Shown here one piece after another: positions 1 through 5,080 of a stretch of 5,192 bases of DNA. Under the pieces are notes generated by a model that was given only the letters and a program-made list of their open reading frames with translations, was not told where the DNA came from and did no database searches. The DNA is from JAXHTY01 sp034189225. Its GTDB lineage: Bacteria > Desulfobacterota > Desulfobacteria > Desulfobacterales > Desulfosudaceae. A program made the translations under genes and the position numbers. Location of the stretch: NCBI GenBank assembly GCA_034189225.1, contig JAXHVL010000182.1, forward strand, positions 1 to 5,192, in the 5' to 3' direction. Numbering within the stretch: the first letter of the stretch is position 1; the number at the start of each line of letters is the position of its first letter.

Positions 1-45
1 CTTGTGTTCGCCCGATCAAAGGGCGAACACAAGGTTCGCCCCTAC
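1..45. repeat. GC-rich hairpin module at the centre of repeat copy 1
   Basis: Bases 1-13 and 21-33 form a perfect 13-bp inverted repeat (CTTGTGTTCGCCC against GGGCGAACACAAG) around the 7-base loop GATCAAA. The right arm continues through TTCGCCCCTAC to position 45. Bases 21-45 are the exact reverse complement of 5153-5177 at the other end of the window. The full module is therefore probably a hairpin with 25-nt arms whose outer left arm is cut off by the window start. Confidence 0.85.
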
Positions 46-126
46 AGATCATTCCTCGAGATTTGCGCGCCTCGAACTTGAACTTTTTACTTTGCCATCC
101 CGATTTTGGCTTTTTACGAGACCATC
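1..126 (+). mobile_element. MITE-like interspersed repeat, right-hand part (copy 1, truncated by window edge)
   Basis: Positions 50-126 align without gaps to 3005-3081 inside the full copy between nqrB and nqrC, with about 68 of 77 bases identical by eye. The copy ends in tttttacgagaccatc, whose reverse complement matches the left end of the full copy (gatggcttcgtaaaaag). The shared core is TCGTAAAAAG, flanked by GATGG. Positions 1-49 hold a GC-rich hairpin where the full copy has only a short CGTAC/GTACG hairpin, so this is a variant with a different centre. No transposase is encoded, so it would be a non-autonomous element. Its left half lies outside the window. The repeat relationship is seen directly; the MITE label is an inference. 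Confidence 0.7.
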
Positions 127-240
127 TTCTTTGGGCGAGCAAAGAAAAGCATGACGGACTATGTAGTTACCAGAATTCAGCCAAAAGAACAACGAGAAAA
201 ACGGCTTCCTTTTGCAATGATGGTCGCGTTAAATGTGCGT

Positions 241-260
241 AACACCGCCGTGGTGTTTTT
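241..260 (+). terminator. Weak intrinsic-terminator-like hairpin
   Basis: AACACC (241-246) can pair with GGTGTT (252-257) around a 5-base loop, and three further T residues follow. The stem is only 6 bp and the T tract short, so it is a marginal terminator. It could stop transcription entering from upstream, or be chance. It lies upstream of the promoter candidate and so would not attenuate a transcript starting there. Confidence 0.25.
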
Positions 261-283
261 GAGGGGCCGGGCACGTGTTGCTG

Positions 284-306
284 TTCAGTTGTTTCGGCAA
301 ACTGAA
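284..306. promoter_or_regulatory. Inverted repeat, possible operator
   Basis: TTCAGTT (284-290) and AACTGAA (300-306) form a perfect 7-bp inverted repeat with 9 bases between. The centre-to-centre distance is 16 bases, near one and a half helical turns. It lies about 40 bases upstream of the promoter candidate. I do not recognise the motif as that of a particular regulator. It could bind a dimeric protein or be chance. Confidence 0.2.
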
Positions 307-345
307 AAACCTGGCAATAGACGGACGATTTGGGGTTATACCGGC

Positions 346-374
346 TTGAAGCTGCTGCGCATAAATGGTAAACT
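346..374 (+). promoter_or_regulatory. Candidate sigma70-type promoter for nqrA-E
   Basis: TTGAAG (346-351) matches four of six bases of the -35 consensus. After a 17-base spacer, TAAACT (369-374) matches four of six bases of the -10 consensus. TG at 366-367, one base before the -10, fits an extended -10. Transcription would begin near 380-382, leaving a leader of about 30 bases before the nqrA ATG. It is the best such pair I see in the AT-richer stretch just before the operon; this is inferred from sequence only. Confidence 0.4.
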
Positions 375-398
375 CTGTAAAATATTAACGGACTGGCC

Positions 399-403
399 GG
401 TGA
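399..403 (+). promoter_or_regulatory. Ribosome binding site of nqrA (weak)
   Basis: GGTGA ends 7 bases before the ATG at 411. It is an imperfect Shine-Dalgarno match but well spaced. It supports the ATG at 411, which also places the conserved IKKGL stretch at residues 6-10 as expected for NqrA. Confidence 0.4.
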
Positions 404-410
404 ATACCCG

Positions 411-1757
411 ATGAATACCATTCGCATAAAAAAAGGACTGCCCGTCAGCATGACCGGCGCGCCGGGCTCGACGACCCAAACCGCCGGGCCGGTGGATCGG
501 CTGATTGTTTCTGCGGAGCGGATATCCCACATCAAGACCCGTCTTCAGGTGAAAGAAGGCGACCGGGTTCGCCTGGGGTCCGTGCTTTTTACCGATAAAC
601 GCAATCCCGACATGCGGTTTCTGTCGCCCGGCGCCGGTGTGATAGAAACCATCGAATACGGCCCGCGCCGTGTAATCCGGGCCATTGTCATCCAACTGGA
701 CCGGACCGAGGAGCAGGAATCGTTCAAGTCTCTGGCGCCCGGCCAGACGCCGGAAAGCCTGAGCCGGAGTGAACTGGTACAACGGCTCACAGAAGGTGGC
801 ATCTGGCCGTTTATTCGATCATTGCCCTTCCGGGATATTGCCGATCCCGGCATTGTCCCGCCTGCCATTATCGTGCCCCTGGATTGCCTTGATCCGTTTC
901 ATCCGCCGCCGGCCTTCTATCTGGAAGGCGCCGAAGATGATTTTTATACGGGTCTTTTGGCCCTTTCCTTGCTGGCCCCTATCGTCAACGTGGTGGGCAA
1001 TGGCCAGGACCCGCCCCCAATGCCGGAAAAAACACAACGGGTGGTCACCCACCGGCTTAACGGCCCTTACCCGGCCGATGATCCCGGTGTTTTTATTTAC
1101 CACACCCGTGCCGATGCCCAGGACAATGCCAGCTGGTATATACACGGTGCAGATGTGGTGTTGCTGGGTAAATTCTTGACCACCGGCCGCTTTCCGGTCC
1201 AACGGGTGGTGACCGTTTCGGCACCCGGTGTGATATCCCATGTCCACACCCGCATCGGCGCGCCGATCACAAGCCTTGCGCCGGCGGTGGAAAATCTTCA
1301 GGATTACCGGGTGATTGCCGGTGGCGTGTTTCGCGGGCAGGCCGTTTCCCCGGGCGCGGGTGTCAATTATTATGAAACGGCCATCACCGTTCTGCCCGAA
1401 GGCAATAAACCGGAATTCGTAGGGTTTCTGCGGCCCGGTTTCCGCAAACCCAGCCACTGGCGGGCCTTTCTTTCCGCATTCAATCCGGGCCCCTTTGACA
1501 GGGACACGGGCCTGCATGGAGAGGAACGGGCCTGCATCAACTGCGGGGCCTGTGCCGAGGTCTGCCCCGTTGACATACTGCCCCAGTTTACCATGAAAAG
1601 CCTTGTGGCCGGCGAGATCGAGGAAGCCCTGGCGCACGGGCTTCTGGACTGTGTCGAATGCGGCCTTTGCAGCTATGTGTGCCCGTCCAAGGTGGAGCTC
1701 TGCGAACAGCTGAGGTCCGCGCGAAAAACATTTTACAAGGAACAGGCGGCATCATGA
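411..1757 (+). CDS. nqrA: Na+-translocating NADH:quinone reductase subunit A, with two RnfC-type [4Fe-4S] motifs
   Basis: NqrA is the large peripheral cytoplasmic subunit of Na+-NQR and is homologous to RnfC. This 448-residue protein has about the usual family length (446 in Vibrio cholerae, from memory). The N-terminus shows the NqrA signature IKKGLPVSMTGAP (residues 6-18), then VLFTDKRNPDMRFLSPGAG (58-76), as in the barrel-sandwich part of the family. That signature argues against RnfC. The unusual part is the C-terminus: CINCGACAEVCP (C375, C378, C381, C385) and CVECGLCSYVCP (C414, C417, C420, C424), two complete [4Fe-4S] motifs 28 residues apart, spaced much as in RnfC. In well-studied NqrA only a remnant like the last CxxxCP remains. 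It may therefore bind two clusters and carry electrons, unlike the classical subunit. The stop codon overlaps the nqrB start (ATGA). Confidence 0.95.
   Translation: MNTIRIKKGLPVSMTGAPGSTTQTAGPVDRLIVSAERISHIKTRLQVKEGDRVRLGSVLFTDKRNPDMRFLSPGAGVIETIEYGPRRVIRAIVIQLDRTEEQESFKSLAPGQTPESLSRSELVQRLTEGGIWPFIRSLPFRDIADPGIVPPAIIVPLDCLDPFHPPPAFYLEGAEDDFYTGLLALSLLAPIVNVVGNGQDPPPMPEKTQRVVTHRLNGPYPADDPGVFIYHTRADAQDNASWYIHGADVVLLGKFLTTGRFPVQRVVTVSAPGVISHVHTRIGAPITSLAPAVENLQDYRVIAGGVFRGQAVSPGAGVNYYETAITVLPEGNKPEFVGFLRPGFRKPSHWRAFLSAFNPGPFDRDTGLHGEERACINCGACAEVCPVDILPQFTMKSLVAGEIEEALAHGLLDCVECGLCSYVCPSKVELCEQLRSARKTFYKEQAAS
1533..1685 (+). other. Twin [4Fe-4S] cluster-binding segment of NqrA
   Basis: Codons 375-425 of nqrA encode two CxxCxxCxxxCP motifs, the first followed by VDILPQ and the second preceded by LLDCVECG, as in the ferredoxin-like domain of RnfC. 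All eight cysteines and both following prolines are present. The linker (VDILPQFTMKSL, then an EIEEAL helix-like stretch) contains no stop or low-complexity sequence. A further cysteine, C431, follows the second motif. Cluster binding is inferred from the motifs. Confidence 0.85.
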
Positions 1758-2932
1758 GATTTATCCGGCATCTGTTTGAATCCCAGAAAAGGCATTTTGC
1801 CAGCGGCGGCCGCCTGGCCTGGCTGGCGCCCCTGTTCAATGCCACGGAAACCTTTTTCTTTCTGCCCGGGCTGGTCACCCGGCAGCGCCCCCATCTCCGC
1901 GACAGCCTGGACCTGAAACGCTTTATGAGCATGGTGCTTCTTGCATTGATACCGCCGGTGCTGTTCGGCATTTATAATACCGGCTATCAGGCTTCTCAGG
2001 CCGCGGGGCTGCCCACAGACTGGCTACCGGTTGTCTTGAGAGGCCTGTGGATCGTACTGCCCCTGATCATCGTATCCTATGGTGTAGGGTTTTTTTGGGA
2101 GCTGCTGTTCGCCTCGGTCCGCAAACATGAAATCTCCGAGGGCTTTCTGGTTACCGGCCTGCTGTTTCCCCTGACCCTGCCGCCTGAAATTCCACTGTGG
2201 CAGGTGGCCGTCGGCATCTCCTTCGGTGTGGTCATAGGAAAAGAAATTTTCGGGGGCACGGGGCGCAACATATTCAATCCCGCACTCACCGGCCGCGCGT
2301 TTCTTTTCTTTGCCTATCCGGCCCAGATGTCTGGGGACCAGGTGTGGGTGGCCAACCTTGCCGGAAGCGCCGCGGACGCGGTGACCGGCGCCACGCCCCT
2401 GGCGGTTTCGGCCCTGACCGGGGCAGGAGAACGCATGGCCGCCGTTTTAAACGATGCCGGCTTCCCCTTCATAAAAATGTTTCTGGGCAATTATGCGGGC
2501 AGCGTGGGCGGAACCTCTGCCTTCTGCTGCCTGATCGGCGCCATTGTCCTGGTAGCGGCAGGAATCGCCAGCTACCGGATTATTCTGGGCGGCGTGGCTG
2601 GCGTGCTCGCCACCGGCTGGCTGCTCAACCTGTTTGCCGGCCCCGGCGCTCTGCCATGGTATGGCCTCGATCCGGTTTTCCACCTGGTCATGGGCGGATT
2701 TGCCTTCGGCATTGTTTACATGGCCACCGACCCGGTATCCGCGCCGGGCATGCAGAAGTCCCGCTGGATTTACGGGTTTCTTATCGGAATGCTCACCGTG
2801 CTGATCCGTGTGTTCAACCCAGCATACCCGGAAGGCGTGATGATGGCGATTCTTTTTATGAATCTCTTTGCCCCCCTGCTGGATCATGTGGAGATACAGG
2901 TGCTATTGAAACGGAGAATTCCCAATGTCTGA
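1754..2932 (+). CDS. nqrB: Na+-translocating NADH:quinone reductase subunit B
   Basis: NqrB is the main membrane subunit, homologous to RnfD. It carries covalent FMN and, in the known enzyme, riboflavin and the quinone site. The protein has 392 residues, slightly short of the roughly 412-415 usual. Family landmarks are PGLVTRQRPHLRDSLDLKR (residues 38-56), EGFLVTGLLFPLTLPPEIPL (129-148), FGGTGRNIFNPALTGRAF (166-183) and the flavinylation motif DAVTGAT (208-214), where Thr214 should take FMN by phosphoester bond. Many hydrophobic segments fit a polytopic membrane protein. The ATG at 1754 overlaps the nqrA stop, and the residues that follow match known NqrB N-termini. The frame is open back to 1658, but that stretch only shadows the end of nqrA. 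AGG at 1744-1746 may serve as ribosome site. The last codons and the stop lie within the direct repeat left by the element that follows. Confidence 0.96.
   Translation: MRFIRHLFESQKRHFASGGRLAWLAPLFNATETFFFLPGLVTRQRPHLRDSLDLKRFMSMVLLALIPPVLFGIYNTGYQASQAAGLPTDWLPVVLRGLWIVLPLIIVSYGVGFFWELLFASVRKHEISEGFLVTGLLFPLTLPPEIPLWQVAVGISFGVVIGKEIFGGTGRNIFNPALTGRAFLFFAYPAQMSGDQVWVANLAGSAADAVTGATPLAVSALTGAGERMAAVLNDAGFPFIKMFLGNYAGSVGGTSAFCCLIGAIVLVAAGIASYRIILGGVAGVLATGWLLNLFAGPGALPWYGLDPVFHLVMGGFAFGIVYMATDPVSAPGMQKSRWIYGFLIGMLTVLIRVFNPAYPEGVMMAILFMNLFAPLLDHVEIQVLLKRRIPNV
2913..2917 (+). promoter_or_regulatory. Probable former ribosome binding site of nqrC, now displaced
   Basis: GGAGA inside the nqrB tail ends 7 bases before the ATG at 2925. 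That ATG is the duplicate of the real nqrC start at 3083. Before the element inserted, this would have been a well-placed Shine-Dalgarno for nqrC. Now an initiation at 2925 would read into the element and not into nqrC. This is an inference from the direct repeat. Confidence 0.5.
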
Positions 2933-2933
2933 T
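2923..2933 (+). repeat. 11-bp direct repeat, left copy, at element insertion site
   Basis: CAATGTCTGAT here is identical to 3081-3091 on the other side of the inserted element. It contains the nqrB stop (TGA at 2930-2932) and a vestigial nqrC start (ATG at 2925). The first C and the final GAT also fit the element's terminal consensus GATGG...CCATC. The true target duplication may therefore be as short as the central AATGTCT. Confidence 0.85.
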
Positions 2934-3081
2934 GGCTTCGTAAAAAGTCCAATTTCTTTGTTGCGCTGCATCTCTCGTCATGTCACGTACGGCCAAGTAC
3001 GCTCCATTCCTCAAGATTTGCGCGCCTCGAACTTGAACTTTTTACCTTGCCATCCCGTTTGCAACTTTTTACGAGATAATC
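2931..3081 (+). mobile_element. Complete MITE-like repeat element (copy 2) inserted between nqrB and nqrC
   Basis: This is a non-coding block of about 151 bp with inverted ends: gatggcttcgtaaaaagt on the left, and a right end whose reverse complement begins gattatctcgtaaaaagt. The interior is also roughly palindromic. GTAAAAAGT on the left is answered by ACTTTTTAC at 3037-3045, TGCGC by GCGCG, and the centre is a perfect CGTAC-ggccaa-GTACG hairpin (2986-3001). Partial copies in the same orientation lie at 1-126 and 5079-5192. The block is bounded by an 11-bp direct repeat, and no transposase is present. It interrupts an operon whose other junctions overlap or are one base apart, so it is an insertion and not an original spacer. 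Exact boundaries are uncertain by a few bases. Confidence 0.8.
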
Positions 3082-3091
3082 AATGTCTGAT
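3081..3091 (+). repeat. 11-bp direct repeat, right copy, carrying the nqrC start
   Basis: This is the second copy of CAATGTCTGAT. Its ATG at 3083 is the nqrC start now in use. Removing one copy plus the element restores an nqrB/nqrC junction in which nqrC begins inside the end of nqrB, overlapping it by 8 bases from ATG to the end of TGA. Confidence 0.85.
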
Positions 3092-3853
3092 TATATGAAA
3101 TCGATCGTGTTCGCCCTGGTGCTGTGCCTGGTGTGCAGTGTGCTGCTGACCAGCGCATCGGTCGGCCTGCGCCCCTATCAGCAGCGGAACCTGAAGGTGG
3201 ACCGGCAGAAAAACATCCTTCTGGCGGTGGGGCTTATCCGGGCCGGGAAAACCTATTCTCCTGAACGCATCACGCAATTGTACGACGATCATATCCGCTG
3301 CCTCTGGATATCACCCGCCGGTAACCTGATGACGCCTTCGGCAGCCACGAAAGACGCTCTGCATGTTTACCTGAACATCACTACGGAGCAGACCATCAAA
3401 AACTACATCATCCCCATCAACACACGGGGCCTGTGGGGCCGGATCAAAGGGTACCTGGCCCTGGAAAAAGACGGGGAAACCGTGGCCGGCTTTACGGTGT
3501 ATAAACATTCCGAAACCCCGGGCCTGGGCGGGGAGATCGAAAAACAGTGGTTTCAGGAAAATTTTAAGGGCAAAAAGATCGTCAATCAGGAAAATGAATT
3601 CGTCTCCGTCCAGATTGCCAAGGGGAAGGTGGAAGACAATATTTCAAAAGAAAAACGGGAGCATTACGTGGACGGCATCAGCGGCGCCACGCTTACCGGC
3701 AAGTATCTTTCCCGGGGGCTTGAATCGGTTTTAAAGACATACGAACCCGTGTCCGTTCAGTTCCGTCAGAACAGGCTCATGCGGTTGCCGACGGATAAAA
3801 GCGGATGTGAACCGGAAAACCGGCCGGCAACACAAAAGGATGAAACATCATGA
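3083..3853 (+). CDS. nqrC: Na+-translocating NADH:quinone reductase subunit C
   Basis: NqrC is a one-helix membrane-anchored flavoprotein, homologous to RnfG. Its covalent FMN relays electrons between the NqrD/E iron-sulfur centre and NqrB. The protein has 256 residues, the usual length. A single hydrophobic segment spans about residues 7-25. The conserved stretches NTRGLWGRIKGYLAL (113-127) and ETPGLGGEIE (144-153) follow, then the flavinylation motif DGISGAT (197-203), with Thr203 the expected FMN acceptor. About 53 residues follow Thr203, some 20 more than I recall for Vibrio cholerae NqrC; the extra tail is polar. The ATG at 3083 is chosen because its duplicate shows it was the ancestral start. 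An in-frame ATG at 3095 is possible. Upstream there is only a weak GAG (3073-3075) supplied by the element. The stop overlaps the nqrD start (ATGA). Confidence 0.95.
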   Translation: MSDYMKSIVFALVLCLVCSVLLTSASVGLRPYQQRNLKVDRQKNILLAVGLIRAGKTYSPERITQLYDDHIRCLWISPAGNLMTPSAATKDALHVYLNITTEQTIKNYIIPINTRGLWGRIKGYLALEKDGETVAGFTVYKHSETPGLGGEIEKQWFQENFKGKKIVNQENEFVSVQIAKGKVEDNISKEKREHYVDGISGATLTGKYLSRGLESVLKTYEPVSVQFRQNRLMRLPTDKSGCEPENRPATQKDETS

Positions 3854-4470
3854 CGCTGACCCGGACCGAAACATACAAAGTTTTTATTGATGCCGTGTGG
3901 GACAACAATCCCATCAACATCCAGATGCTGGGCATCTGCTCGGCCCTGGCCGTGACCGTCCAGCTCAAAACCGCCATTGTCATGGGGCTGGCAATGACCT
4001 TCGTGGTCTCTCTTTCCAATCTTTTCGTCTCCCTGCTGCGCAATACCATTCCCCGGAACATCCGTATCATTGTCGAACTGGCCATTATTTCGTCGCTGGT
4101 GATCCTCTGCGACGAGTTTCTACGGGCCTTCATGTACGACATCAGCAAACAGCTCTCCGTGTTCGTGGGACTGATCATCACCAACTGCATCGTGCTGGGG
4201 CGGGCCGAATCCTTTGCCATGGGCAACCGGCCTTATATTTCCTTTATCGACGGCCTGGGCAACGGCTGCGGTTATGCGTCGGTGCTGATTATCGTGGCGG
4301 CCATCCGCGAGCTGCTGGGGTCGGGGTCGCTGGTTGGGGTCAAGATGGTGCCCGAGGCGTTTTATGCCGCCGGATACGAGGACATGGGGTTCATGCTGGT
4401 GGCCCCGGCCGCGTTTATCATCATCGGTCTGCTGGTGTGGCTGCAGAAAACCATAAAGAAGGACAGTTAG
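3850..4470 (+). CDS. nqrD: Na+-translocating NADH:quinone reductase subunit D
   Basis: NqrD is a six-helix integral membrane subunit, homologous to RnfE. It pairs with NqrE to hold a [2Fe-2S] centre within the membrane. The 206-residue protein shows NPINIQMLGICSALAVT (residues 20-36) and ITNCIVLGRAESFA (110-123). Cys30 and Cys113 sit where the two cluster ligands of the family lie. Also visible are the conserved SFIDGLGNGCGY (131-142) and a C-terminal hydrophobic segment ending in lysines. Helices 1-3 and 4-6 form the inverted halves typical of the NqrD/NqrE family. The ATG at 3850 overlaps the nqrC stop, and AGGA at 3837-3840 sits 9 bases upstream. The frame is complete and nothing looks damaged. 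Confidence 0.96.
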   Translation: MTLTRTETYKVFIDAVWDNNPINIQMLGICSALAVTVQLKTAIVMGLAMTFVVSLSNLFVSLLRNTIPRNIRIIVELAIISSLVILCDEFLRAFMYDISKQLSVFVGLIITNCIVLGRAESFAMGNRPYISFIDGLGNGCGYASVLIIVAAIRELLGSGSLVGVKMVPEAFYAAGYEDMGFMLVAPAAFIIIGLLVWLQKTIKKDS

Positions 4471-4471
4471 C

Positions 4472-5080
4472 ATGGAAGAACTGCTCAGTATATTTCTAAA
4501 CTCCGTTTTCATGGGCAACATCCTGCTGGCCTATTTTCTGGGCATGTGTTCCTTTGTGGCGGTGTCCAAAAACATTCACACCGCCACGGGCCTGGGGTTT
4601 GCCGTGGTGTTTGTGCTGACCGTTACCACGCCGGTGAACTGGCTGATCTTTCGGTATCTGCTGGCCCCCGGCGCCCTGGCCTGGGCCGGTCTGCCCAGCG
4701 TGGACCTCAGCTTTCTGAAGTTCATAACGTTTATTGCCGTGATCGCGGCCATGGTGCAAGGCACCGAGATGGTAATCGACCGGTTTTCCCAGGCCCTGTA
4801 CACGGCGCTGGGGGTGTTTCTGCCGCTCATCGCCGTGAACTGCGCTATCCTGGGCACATCACTGTTCATGGTGGAGCGGGAATATACCTTTGTCGAATCC
4901 CTGGTGTTCGGGTTCGGCTCCGGCGTGGGATGGCTGATGGCCATCGTATCCATGGCCGCCATCCGCCAGAAGCTGCGTTATGCGGACGTGCCCGAGGGGC
5001 TTGACGGTTACGGCATCACCATGGTGGTGACCGGGCTGATGGCAATGGCGTTTATGCTGTTTTCCGGCATAACGCTCTGA
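4472..5080 (+). CDS. nqrE: Na+-translocating NADH:quinone reductase subunit E
   Basis: NqrE is a six-helix membrane subunit, homologous to RnfA and in inverted topology to NqrD, with which it shares the [2Fe-2S] centre. The protein has 202 residues, against 198 usual. Landmarks are NSVFMGNILLAYFLGMCSF (residues 10-28, ligand Cys26), FLPLIAVNCAILGTSLF (116-132, ligand Cys124) and the conserved C-terminal GLMAMAFMLFSGITL, which ends as in other NqrE proteins. It starts one base after the nqrD stop, with a good ribosome site AAGGA at 4459-4463, 8 bases before ATG. The left end of a repeat element begins at or just before the last base of the stop codon, yet the C-terminus is intact. Confidence 0.96.
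   Translation: MEELLSIFLNSVFMGNILLAYFLGMCSFVAVSKNIHTATGLGFAVVFVLTVTTPVNWLIFRYLLAPGALAWAGLPSVDLSFLKFITFIAVIAAMVQGTEMVIDRFSQALYTALGVFLPLIAVNCAILGTSLFMVEREYTFVESLVFGFGSGVGWLMAIVSMAAIRQKLRYADVPEGLDGYGITMVVTGLMAMAFMLFSGITL

Larger units (their letters stand above)
127..410 (+). other. Gene-free leader upstream of nqrA
   Basis: I find no credible gene here. The only open frame of note begins at a TTG inside the repeat end and gives an Arg-rich protein unlike anything I recognise. The stretch is less GC-rich than the genes. It holds a 7-bp inverted repeat at 127-146 (TTCTTTG/CAAAGAA), a terminator-like hairpin at 241-260, a second inverted repeat at 284-306, and a promoter candidate at 346-374. The octamer TGAATACC occurs twice, at 401-408 and 412-419, the second copy starting one base into the nqrA start codon. 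The region most likely holds the operon promoter and any operator sites. Confidence 0.6.

Noticed and set aside
1..45. CRISPR repeat unit
   Set aside because: The palindrome occurs once at each window end, in repeat elements, without regularly spaced copies, spacers or cas genes.
106..414. 102-residue open frame upstream of nqrA
   Set aside because: It begins with TTG inside the repeat end, has no good ribosome site, gives an Arg-rich composition with no recognisable family, and runs into the nqrA start. It is more likely a chance frame in the leader.
819..1637. Long minus-strand open frame (272 residues) inside nqrA
   Set aside because: It lies wholly antisense to a well-supported gene. 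Long antisense frames arise easily in GC-rich coding sequence, and the translation is rich in His/Gly/Arg with no domain.
1658..1753. Earlier start for nqrB adding 32 residues
   Set aside because: The added stretch is the nqrA tail read in another frame. Known NqrB N-termini match from the ATG at 1754, which forms an ATGA overlap.
4546..5004. 152-residue plus-strand frame inside nqrE
   Set aside because: It is a frame shadow of nqrE, with Arg/Gly/His-rich translation and no start signals.
411..5080. An rnf operon (rnfC-D-G-E-A) instead of nqr
   Set aside because: The RnfC-like cysteine motifs raised this. However, the first gene has the NqrA N-terminal signature, NqrB and NqrC match their own families in length and motifs, and the order A-B-C-D-E is that of nqr. 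No RnfB lies in the window.
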